This document shows positions 1 through 6,600 of a DNA stretch of 32,144 nucleotides, piece by piece (position 1 is the stretch's first letter; each line of letters starts with the position of its first letter). Both the position numbers and the translations under genes were made by a program. The notes under the pieces were generated by a model. That model ran no database searches, was not told where the DNA came from, and worked only from the letters and a program-made list of their open reading frames with translations. The stretch is taken from assembly GCA_013044185.1 (NCBI GenBank), contig JABEUX010000004.1, positions 1 through 32,144 on the forward strand, written 5' to 3'. The DNA comes from Vulcanimicrobiota bacterium. Its GTDB lineage: Bacteria; Vulcanimicrobiota; Vulcanimicrobiia; Vulcanimicrobiales; Vulcanimicrobiaceae.

Positions 1-1
1 A

Positions 2-142
2 CCCTCGTTACCGCACGAGTCTGCGTTAGAACTCATGGCCAAGGAGCGCGGGCGCGTCAGCGACCCCGAGCTTTTCGACGTGTTCGCGCGGACGATCGAA
101 ACGAGTCCCTGGAAAGCGAACGGAGCGAATCGAAGCTTGTAG
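2..142 (+). CDS. 3' end of an unidentified protein, possibly HD-GYP-like
   Basis: An open frame runs from the window edge to a TAG at 140-142, giving about 46 C-terminal residues. The stretch PHESALELMAKERG followed by SDPELFDVF resembles the end of HD-GYP/HD-domain proteins, where a 'HE-AL--L--G-G--FDPELV--F' pattern is common. The diagnostic HD and GYP residues would lie outside the window, so this is only a resemblance. It points toward the convergent panB, with 12 bases between the two stop codons. It could equally be another alpha-helical C-terminus. Confidence 0.4.
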   Translation, partial: PSLPHESALELMAKERGRVSDPELFDVFARTIETSPWKANGANRSL

Positions 143-154
143 GCCGAGAAGCGC

Positions 155-979
155 TTATCGCTCGGGAAAGCGCCTCTCGCGCACCTCGCGCGCATACTCG
201 ACGAGCGCGTCGGTCGCGGCGGATCCTAATTCGGCGAAGCGTTTCGCAAAGGGCGGCGACTGCGAATAGATTCCCAGCGCGTCGTGGAGGACGAGAACCT
301 GCGCGTCGCAGTGCGGTCCGGCACCGATACCGACCGTTGGAATTGCAATCGAGGCAGTAATCTCTTCGGCGATCTCGCTATCGACCACTTCGAGCACGAT
401 CGCGTATGCGCCGGCGCCTTCAACCTTTTTTGCCTGCTCCAACAACCGTTCGCGATTTGCGCGCTTCTTGTATCCGGGGCCGAGCCCCGCGGTCTGCGGC
501 ATCACACCGATATGCCCCATCACCGGGATTCCGGTTGCAGCGATCGCGGCGATGCGGTCGGCCTCCATGCCGCCGCCTTCGAGTTTGACGCTGCACGCGC
601 CGCCCTCTTTTACCAAGCGAATGGCATTGCGTACCGCATCTTCGTCGCTGACGTGATAGGAACCGAAGGGCATATCGACGACGATGTGCGCGCGCGAAGT
701 GCCGCGTACCACAGCTTGCGCGTGATGGATCATCACCTCGACCGTAATCGGTGTCGTTTCGTCGTAGCCGAGGACGACATTTGCGAGGCTATCGCCGACC
801 AAAATGATATCGATCCCCGCCGCTTCGGCGAAGCCCGCAAAGGGCGCGTCGTACGCGGTGACGATCGGGAATGGCGTGCCCTTCCGGCGCCGAACGGCAC
901 CCGCCGTTATCCGGCGCACCGCACGCCCGTGCGCCGGCTCGTAGGGGCGCGCCTGATCGCTCGCGCCGTGCGCGGACAT
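155..979 (-). CDS. panB: 3-methyl-2-oxobutanoate hydroxymethyltransferase
   Basis: PanB (ketopantoate hydroxymethyltransferase) transfers a hydroxymethyl group from methylenetetrahydrofolate to 2-oxoisovalerate, the first committed step of pantothenate synthesis in the cytosol. The 274-residue product carries the family hallmarks in order: VTAYDAPFA and ILVGDSLANVVLGYD near the N-terminus (metal-binding Asp), VVDMPFGSY, VKLEGG, PVMGHIGVMPQ, a catalytic-region VLEVV, and IPTVGIGAGPHCDAQVLV. Length is normal for the family. The frame stays open upstream, but the ATG at 979 sits two bases after the pepA stop and gives a typical N-terminus, so I prefer it to the longer reading that overlaps pepA. 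It is co-directional with pepA and probably cotranscribed. panC is not in the window. Confidence 0.95.
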   Translation of the reverse strand: MSAHGASDQARPYEPAHGRAVRRITAGAVRRRKGTPFPIVTAYDAPFAGFAEAAGIDIILVGDSLANVVLGYDETTPITVEVMIHHAQAVVRGTSRAHIVVDMPFGSYHVSDEDAVRNAIRLVKEGGACSVKLEGGGMEADRIAAIAATGIPVMGHIGVMPQTAGLGPGYKKRANRERLLEQAKKVEGAGAYAIVLEVVDSEIAEEITASIAIPTVGIGAGPHCDAQVLVLHDALGIYSQSPPFAKRFAELGSAATDALVEYAREVRERRFPER

Positions 980-981
980 CG

Positions 982-2463
982 CTATCCCGCGATCTTCTCG
1001 GCGAGGTGCACGAATGCGCGCACGGGCGTACCGGTCGGGCCCTTCGCCGACCATGCCGTCTCGCCGTCGACGTACGCCGTACCGGCGACATCGAGATGGA
1101 TCCACGGCGTCTTGTCGACGAAGACTTTTAAGAACGCCGCGGCGGTGAGCGTGCCAGCAGGGCGCCCGCCGGTGTTTTTGAGATCGGCGATATCGCTCTT
1201 CATCGCGTTGCTGTAGTCGTCGTAGAGCGGCATGCGCCAGTACCGTTCGCCGCAGTCCTTCGCCGCATCGAGAAAGAGCGATGCGAAGGCATCGTCATTA
1301 CTCACCGCGGCGCTCGCGGCGTGGCCGAGTGCGATGACGCAGGCACCGGTGAGCGTTGCGGCATCGACGATCTGCGTCGCTTTGAGCGAGCGGGCATAGA
1401 CCAGCGCATCGGCGAGGACGAGCCGGCCTTCGGCATCGGTGTTGATGACTTCGATCGTCGTGCCGTTGCTCGCACGGACGATATCGCCGGGCTTCGTGGC
1501 CTTCCCACCCGGCATATTTTCAGTTGCGGGAACGATGCCGACGACGTTGAGTTTCGGTTTGAGTGCGGCAATCGCTCCCATTGCAGCGATCACGCCGGCG
1601 CCGCCGGACATATCGTATTTCATCTCTTCCATCTTCTCGGGGGGCTTGAGCGAGATGCCGCCGGTATCGAAGGTGATGCCTTTCCCGACGAGTGCGAGCA
1701 ATTGCTCGCTACCGGGCGCACCACGGTAATGCATGACGATGAAGGCGGGCGGCTGCGCGCTGCCCTGCGCGACGGAGAGGAAGGAGCCCATCTTATTCTT
1801 CGCGGCCCAGGCGGCATCGTGGACTTCAATCTCCATGCCGTGCGCCTTGGCGACCGCTCTCGCTTCGGCGGCGAGATGCGTCGGCGTCATATCGTTCGCC
1901 GGCGTCAGCGCCAAGCGACGCGCAAGATTGACCGCTTCGCCGATGGCGACGCCGCGCTTCAGCCCGCGGCCGATCGCTTCGGCATTGAATCCGTGAGAGA
2001 GGAGGAGAACCTCGCCGACGGCGATCGCGCGTTCGGGAGCGCTCTGGTAGGTCGTCGTCTCGAAGCTGCCGGCGATCGCTCCTTCGGCGGCGAACGAGGC
2101 GCAGCGCTCTTCGTCGCCGGCGGCCTGCTGCGGAAATGCGATTGCGAGTTTGGTCGCGCCACGTTTGCCGAGTGCGCGAACAGCGCTCCCTGCGACCTTT
2201 GCGAGTACCGATGGGCTGAAGGTTGCGGCATCGCCGAGGCCGACGAGGAGGACGCGCTTGAAGGGGTGCGCCGCCGCGTGCAACAGCGTGCTCTCTCCGA
2301 TCTTTCCTTTGAACTCACCCGAGGCGAGAATATCGGCGATCGCCCCGCCGAGGAGGGTATCGAGCTCTTTTGCGACTCCGGCGAGCGGACTCTCCGAGGG
2401 AATCGGCACGGCAATCGCGCATGGCAGCGAACCGAGAGCATCAGATGATTGAAGAACGTGCAT
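982..2463 (-). CDS. pepA: Leucyl aminopeptidase (M17 family)
   Basis: M17 cytosolic aminopeptidase, a two-metal enzyme that removes N-terminal residues from peptides. The 493-residue protein has the usual two-part layout: a variable N-terminal domain, then the catalytic domain with GKGITFDTGGISLKP (metal-binding Lys and Asp), the MKYDMSGGAGV segment and the family signature NTDAEGRLVLADAL (metal-binding Asp and Glu plus catalytic Arg). The start is set at ATG 2463, preceded by GGAAAGG. A longer open frame to 2577 would run into the divergent purM and contributes only Arg/Pro-rich sequence. The stop is two bases from the panB start. In some bacteria PepA also binds DNA; nothing here tests that. 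Confidence 0.95.
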   Translation of the reverse strand: MHVLQSSDALGSLPCAIAVPIPSESPLAGVAKELDTLLGGAIADILASGEFKGKIGESTLLHAAAHPFKRVLLVGLGDAATFSPSVLAKVAGSAVRALGKRGATKLAIAFPQQAAGDEERCASFAAEGAIAGSFETTTYQSAPERAIAVGEVLLLSHGFNAEAIGRGLKRGVAIGEAVNLARRLALTPANDMTPTHLAAEARAVAKAHGMEIEVHDAAWAAKNKMGSFLSVAQGSAQPPAFIVMHYRGAPGSEQLLALVGKGITFDTGGISLKPPEKMEEMKYDMSGGAGVIAAMGAIAALKPKLNVVGIVPATENMPGGKATKPGDIVRASNGTTIEVINTDAEGRLVLADALVYARSLKATQIVDAATLTGACVIALGHAASAAVSNDDAFASLFLDAAKDCGERYWRMPLYDDYSNAMKSDIADLKNTGGRPAGTLTAAAFLKVFVDKTPWIHLDVAGTAYVDGETAWSAKGPTGTPVRAFVHLAEKIAG

Positions 2464-2563
2464 GGTCAACCTTTCCCGTGGGTGAAGAAGGCGAGGTGAA
2501 AACGCCTTCCGTTGAACCCAACTTTCCGTCGTCGGGCTGCGATGCCCTTGCGGAGCTCCGCCG

Positions 2564-3595
2564 ATGAGCGAGAGCAAGGATGCCTACGCGCTCGCGGGCG
2601 TCGATATCGCCGCTGGGAACGCGGCGGTCGCTCAGTACCGCGAGGTCCTCGGGCGCTGGCAGCACCCCGACCAACTCGACGCGATCGGTGGTTTCGGCGG
2701 CCTCTTTGCGATGCCGGGGGACGCGGCGCGCGCGTTGGTCGCGTCGACCGACGGGGTCGGCACCAAAATACTCATCGCCGCCGAGTTGCAGCGCTACGAT
2801 GGGGTCGGGCGCGACCTCGTCAACCACTGCGTGAACGATATACTCGTCGTGAACGCATCGCCGCTCTTCTTTCTCGATTACTATGCGGTCGGAAAACTCG
2901 ATCCCGAGATCGCCGCGGCGGTGGTGCGCGGCTGTGCGAACGCCTGTCGCGCGCATGGCTGCGCCTTGCTCGGTGGTGAGACCGCCGAGATGCCCGGGCT
3001 CTACGCACCGGGGCACTTCGACCTCGCCGGAACGATCGTCGGTGTCGTCGATCGCGCTGCGGTTCCCAATCCTGCAAGCGTCGAACCCGGCGACGCGGTC
3101 ATCGGTCTCCCCGCCGTCGGCTTACACACGAATGGCTACTCGCTCGCACGTGCGCTCATTCCACACGAACAATGGCTGCAACCGTTCGGCGATGCAACCT
3201 ACGCCGATGCGTTGCTCGCCGAGCACCCATCGTATTACGATGCCGTGCGCGCGATTCAAAAAGTCGCATCGGTGAAGGTGATGGCGCATATTACCGGCGG
3301 CGGATTGCTGGAAAATCTGCCGCGAACGTTGCGCCCCGGAGTAAAGGCCGTACTCGAACAATCGCGCTGGTCGGTTCCCGCGATACAACAAGTCTTAGTC
3401 GATCGTGGTGGGCTCACGCACGAAGAGCGGTATCGCACGCTCAATATGGGCATCGGCTACACGTTGGTCGTCCCGGTCGAGGATGCGGCGCGCGCCGTCG
3501 CTGCGGCGCCGGGGGCGACGACGATCGGTTGGATCGAAGCGCGAACGGGAGAAGAAGCGCAGGTGACGATCCATCCGGCGCGCAGCACCGATTGA
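2564..3595 (+). CDS. purM: Phosphoribosylformylglycinamidine cyclo-ligase (AIR synthetase)
   Basis: PurM closes the imidazole ring, converting FGAM and ATP to AIR, the fifth step of purine synthesis. The 343-residue product matches the family: GVDIAAGN near the start (the family's 'Y-aGVDi-aGn' motif), IGGFGGLF, STDGVGTK (ATP-binding region), NHCVNDILV, GGETAEMPG, GLHTNGYSLAR, HITGGGLLENLPR and NMGIGY toward the C-terminus. Start ATG 2564 has a GGAG eight bases upstream. It is divergent from pepA across about 100 bases, which must hold both promoters. The last codons overlap the downstream purN fusion by four bases, so the two are translationally coupled. Confidence 0.96.
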   Translation: MSESKDAYALAGVDIAAGNAAVAQYREVLGRWQHPDQLDAIGGFGGLFAMPGDAARALVASTDGVGTKILIAAELQRYDGVGRDLVNHCVNDILVVNASPLFFLDYYAVGKLDPEIAAAVVRGCANACRAHGCALLGGETAEMPGLYAPGHFDLAGTIVGVVDRAAVPNPASVEPGDAVIGLPAVGLHTNGYSLARALIPHEQWLQPFGDATYADALLAEHPSYYDAVRAIQKVASVKVMAHITGGGLLENLPRTLRPGVKAVLEQSRWSVPAIQQVLVDRGGLTHEERYRTLNMGIGYTLVVPVEDAARAVAAAPGATTIGWIEARTGEEAQVTIHPARSTD

Positions 3596-4740
3596 GAGCG
3601 CTCGCCAACCTCGTCGTCGATCTTCGCAGCGATTCGTTCGACCGAGAGTTCGCCGCCGAAGTGCGACGGCGATTGGAGGCCCGAGGCCTGCAGATCGAAG
3701 AACGAGAGCGCGACGATGCGCTCTGCGCGTGGATCGATGTTGCTTTCGGCGGAGGCTGGAGCGGCGAGGCGTATCGTTCGAAGAATCTCGTACTCTCGCG
3801 GGACGGGCAACGGCGCGCCTTCGTCTCGCTCGCCGCACAAGGATTGCGCTACGCCTGGTTACGCAACGAGGGAGCGCGCCCCGGTACCGGTATTTTCGGC
3901 CCGATCGGCGTAGCCGCCGATTCGCGTAGCGATGGGATCGGTGCCGACCTCGCGCTCGTAGGGTGTGCGCGACTGCGCGAACTCGGGTACGAACGCGCGC
4001 TCATTCCGGCGGTTGGCGGCCTGCAGCTCGAACGCTTTTACGAGCGTGCGCTCGGCGCGCGCGTTGTCGAACGCATCGACCCTATGCGGTGGTGGGAACC
4101 CCGCGCGCGCGTCGTTGCAATGGCGTCGGGAAACGGGAGCAATTTGCAGGCGTTGCTCGATGCGATCTCGCGTAACGAGTTGCCGATCGACCTCGCGGCG
4201 GTGGTGGTGAATCGTGGCGATGCGGGCGCCGCGGAGCGCGCTCGCGCGGCGGGCGTGCGACACGTCGAAAAAACGATATGGCTCCGCGCTTCGGAATCGC
4301 GGGCGAGCTACGACGCGCGGTTATTGGCGAGCGTCGATCGCTTGGAACCCGAAGGTGTGGTGTTGCTCGGTTGGATGCATCTGCTCGATGCAAAATTTGT
4401 CGCGCGCTTTCCCGAACTCCTCAATCTGCATCCCGCCTATCTGCCGCACGATCCGCGCGCCGATTCGGTGACGCTGCCCGATGGGAGTTCGATTCCGGCC
4501 TTTCGCGGCGCGCACGCGATTCGCGATGCGCTCGCGGCGGGCAGTGCCTGGGTCGGCGCGAGCGTGCACCGCGTTAGCGCGGATACCGATCGCGGCGAGG
4601 TGCTGCTTCGGCGCCCGCTCGTCTCCGAGGGACGCAGCGAAAGCGAGCTCGCTTCCGCGTTACGCCCGATCGAACACCGCATCACCGTCGAGGCGATACG
4701 GTTGTGGTGCTTTATGCGCGAACGCATTCGCGTGGTGTAG
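3592..4740 (+). CDS. purN: GNAT-like domain fused to phosphoribosylglycinamide formyltransferase
   Basis: One continuous 382-residue frame with two parts. Residues about 173-382 are PurN, which formylates GAR with 10-formyl-THF in step 3 of purine synthesis. It has the phosphate loop MASGNGSNLQALL (from about 177), catalytic Asn278 and His280 in NLHPAYLP, and the conserved Asp333 in ADTDRGEVLL. Residues 1-170 are not part of normal PurN (about 190-215 residues in total). Their C-terminal half looks like a GNAT acetyltransferase: FGPIGVAADSRSDGIGADLA (the R-x-x-G-x-G/A acetyl-CoA loop at 112-118), RLRELGYERALI and FYERALGA. The start is TTG 3592 inside a TTGA overlap with the purM stop; there is no clear Shine-Dalgarno, so coupling is likely. 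The GNAT substrate is unknown. Confidence 0.88.
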   Translation: MRALANLVVDLRSDSFDREFAAEVRRRLEARGLQIEERERDDALCAWIDVAFGGGWSGEAYRSKNLVLSRDGQRRAFVSLAAQGLRYAWLRNEGARPGTGIFGPIGVAADSRSDGIGADLALVGCARLRELGYERALIPAVGGLQLERFYERALGARVVERIDPMRWWEPRARVVAMASGNGSNLQALLDAISRNELPIDLAAVVVNRGDAGAAERARAAGVRHVEKTIWLRASESRASYDARLLASVDRLEPEGVVLLGWMHLLDAKFVARFPELLNLHPAYLPHDPRADSVTLPDGSSIPAFRGAHAIRDALAAGSAWVGASVHRVSADTDRGEVLLRRPLVSEGRSESELASALRPIEHRITVEAIRLWCFMRERIRVV

Positions 4741-4814
4741 CGAGCGGCGGAGCCGCTGCGCGAGAATATGTTCTTAATGTAGAGGTGCCCCCACCCCCGA
4801 GAAAAGGCGCCACT

Positions 4815-4840
4815 CGCAGGGATCTGCGGTTAATTTTTTT
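4815..4840 (+). terminator. Possible weak intrinsic terminator after purN
   Basis: A perfect but short stem, CGCAG/CTGCG with loop GGAT at 4815-4828, is followed five bases later by seven T residues (4834-4840). It lies 75 bases after the purN stop and just before the lipoprotein gene. The stem is only 5 bp, so efficiency is doubtful. A second GC hairpin with stem AGCGGC/GCCGCT lies just after the purN stop but has no T-tract. Confidence 0.4.
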
Positions 4841-4867
4841 GCCAGTGCTTTTTCAACGGGAGAATGT

Positions 4868-5698
4868 GTGAAATCTCAAAAACTACGAGCGACGCTTATG
4901 GTATTGCTCGCTACCAGTGCCCTCGCCGCGTGTAGCCCCGGAACGACCGGGATGTTGCCGACGAGCCCTCAAACACAAAGCCTGTCCCAGAGCGCGAATC
5001 GCGCCGCAGGCTCCGCCGCGAGCGGAGTAGGATTGCACGCAACCGTCCACACGCCTAATAGAATGGCCTCGCCAAATGTGCCCGAGTTCGATCCGGGTGC
5101 TTCGACGGATCCCTACTCAAAACCAAAACCGATGTTTGCCGAAGCCCCTAACCCGTGTCCTGCGGGCATGCAAGAGATGCCCGATGGAGGCGGATTCACC
5201 TGCGACCCCGTCAATCCTAATCCGCCTCCCGCTCAGGGCCCCACGGGCTGCGGAACAGGCGCGTATAATGGCTGCGCCCCACCGTGCTACACCGGGCAAG
5301 GCGGGGCAGGGTGTATCGCAAGCAATGCCACATGCCCTGGTGCTCTTTCGAAAAATACGACCACGGACGGCACGAATCAGCACAATAGCCAAATTAGCAA
5401 CGTGCTGTCGTTTTGGATTGACGGACCCGCTGGAAACGAAGAAATTGCTTACGAATATCAAACCTATGGCGGGCAAGAATATATTCAGTTTAATTATGCT
5501 ATTGCAGTCGCTATCGGCCCGGTCTCGATCGGTAATTCGATGAGCCCATTATATCATTTAAATGGTAGTTGGTTTTCAACCCTTCAGGACGCTTTGAGCG
5601 TCGTTCACAAAACAACAAAGGACCTTCCGCCACCATACAATACTCTTTCACAATTTAGTGCGCACGAACTACCGTGCACGCAAAATACTCTGGGATAA
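4868..5698 (+). CDS. Cys-rich lipoprotein of unknown function
   Basis: A 276-residue protein with a clear lipoprotein signal peptide: charged start MKSQKLR, a hydrophobic stretch and the lipobox LAAC, with the lipidated Cys at residue 22. It is therefore predicted to be membrane-anchored on the outer face. After a Ser/Ala/Gln-rich linker comes a Pro/Gly/Cys-rich middle (about residues 95-160) with many cysteines, for example TGCGTGAYNGCAPPCYTG, suggesting disulfides. The C-terminal third is a more ordinary, aromatic-rich domain. Start GTG 4868 has GGGAG six bases upstream. Codon use is more AT-rich than in the neighbouring purine and arginine genes, especially toward the 3' end, which hints at transfer. 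I recognise no family. Confidence 0.75.
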   Translation: MKSQKLRATLMVLLATSALAACSPGTTGMLPTSPQTQSLSQSANRAAGSAASGVGLHATVHTPNRMASPNVPEFDPGASTDPYSKPKPMFAEAPNPCPAGMQEMPDGGGFTCDPVNPNPPPAQGPTGCGTGAYNGCAPPCYTGQGGAGCIASNATCPGALSKNTTTDGTNQHNSQISNVLSFWIDGPAGNEEIAYEYQTYGGQEYIQFNYAIAVAIGPVSIGNSMSPLYHLNGSWFSTLQDALSVVHKTTKDLPPPYNTLSQFSAHELPCTQNTLG

Positions 5699-5703
5699 TA
5701 CGG

Positions 5704-6186
5704 ATGATACATGCAATTTTATTAACACGAACATTGGTGCTTCCGTCAACCAACCAAGGCCAGCCGTTTATGCCAATTCAGGTTTGTCGCGATGAGGTGA
5801 CGCCGTTCGGCAGTGGGTATGGACTAAATATTCGTGCTGAAGTGGCAAATAATCTTAATACAGTCATTGCCGTTCAGCGAGTGACGCGTAAGGATGGCAA
5901 GAAAATAATCGCTTACATAATTCAGTTGGCCAATAGAAACGAATACATACAAAACGAGCCGGCGATGTTTGTATCCAGGGCTAATAGGAATCGCTTACTT
6001 CGAGTTGCGGAAAAATCGAAACTATTAATGCATACCACGATTCCCAATTTTAAAATCGCACTTAACTCAAAAGGGGCGCTGTTCAATAGAATATATCCGC
6101 TCAAGAGCATTCGGCCGTTTCTGGCACAAGGTCTCACGATTAGGGCTTGCACGCCACATAGCATCGGGGTCCCGCCGCCCGTCTAG
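5704..6186 (+). CDS. Hypothetical protein, AT-rich orphan
   Basis: A 160-residue frame that begins five bases after the lipoprotein stop, preceded by GGGATAA as a possible ribosome site. The first 20 residues are hydrophobic (MIHAILLTRTLVLPS) and could be a poor signal peptide or membrane segment. The rest is basic, rich in Asn, Arg, Lys and Ile, with the two Cys residues near the start and end. AT content and use of codons such as ATA, AAA and AAT differ strongly from the core genes around it. Position suggests cotranscription with the lipoprotein. No family recognised. A longer start at GTG 5674 is possible but overlaps the upstream gene. Confidence 0.6.
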   Translation: MIHAILLTRTLVLPSTNQGQPFMPIQVCRDEVTPFGSGYGLNIRAEVANNLNTVIAVQRVTRKDGKKIIAYIIQLANRNEYIQNEPAMFVSRANRNRLLRVAEKSKLLMHTTIPNFKIALNSKGALFNRIYPLKSIRPFLAQGLTIRACTPHSIGVPPPV

Positions 6187-6245
6187 AGCGTATTGCGCTT
6201 CTCGTTGCCTACAATGTCTTGATTTTGAGGCGATTCAACGACACG

Positions 6246-6278
6246 GCGAGGTCGGGTGATTTCATGGCCAGACCTCGC
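6246..6278. repeat. Inverted repeat next to the metY-metX relic
   Basis: GCGAGGTC (6246-6253) and GACCTCGC (6271-6278) form a perfect 8-bp stem with a 17-base loop. No T-tract follows on the plus strand, so it is not a standard terminator. It lies between the end of the AT-rich gene and the pseudogene relic, and could mark an old junction or be a transcript end. Confidence 0.35.
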
Positions 6279-6327
6279 TGCTGCGCCGTCTATGAGAAAA
6301 AAGGCCCTACATCGCGGCGCCCGCCAA

Positions 6328-6441
6328 CATATGTCGCGCAAGCAGTTGGGCGAGCGCGGCGTCCTCGGCGTCCTCGGCGATGTGCTCGCGGGCCCGCATG
6401 GTAGCCGGTGATCGCATGGAGAACGAGTGCTATGCGCCCGC
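6328..6441 (-). pseudogene. Remnant of a second metX (homoserine O-acyltransferase)
   Basis: Pieces of this stretch match the intact metX at 8892-9854 in the same order and orientation. 6328-6370 matches the metX 3' end at 8931-8972 (shared CATATGTCGCG, then AAGCAGTTGGGCGAGCGC). 6376-6390 resembles about 9640-9656. 6398-6441 matches about 9711-9754. On the minus strand the last piece reads RIALVLHAITGYH, against [13 protein letters not shown] in the intact protein. Most of the roughly 960-bp gene is missing, and the pieces are joined by deletions. It cannot encode an enzyme. Confidence 0.8.
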
Positions 6442-6566
6442 GGGGTCGGCGAAAATGTTGTTGATATCGTCGCCGACGGGGAGCCGAATCATGCTCTCGC
6501 CAATTTCGCTCGCCAAACGTTCTTGCGGCCGCAGCTCTCCGTGTGTCGCCAAAGCACGGTGCGCGC
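6430..6566 (-). pseudogene. Remnant of a second metY (O-acetylhomoserine sulfhydrylase) C-terminus
   Basis: Read on the minus strand this gives [14 protein letters not shown], then IGESMIRLPVGDDINNIF and ADPAGA before TAG at 6430-6432. The intact MetY ends [42 protein letters not shown]. The alignment is in frame with a one-codon length difference and many synonymous changes, so this is an old paralogue or foreign copy, not a fresh duplication. Everything upstream of the last 45 or so codons is gone. It is joined to the metX remnant through GCGCCCGC at 6434-6441, a sequence present in both intact genes. Confidence 0.82.
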
Positions 6567-6600
6567 TCCAAGAAGAAGGGGTAAAAAGCATGTCGGTCAT

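Noticed and set aside
284-1216. 310-residue open frame on the plus strand opposite panB and pepA
   Set aside because: It is antisense to two strongly identified genes and has no family resemblance. High GC keeps antisense frames open.
6246-6278. Terminator for the AT-rich gene pair
   Set aside because: The stem is good, but no T-tract follows on either strand in the correct order, so it is kept only as an inverted repeat.
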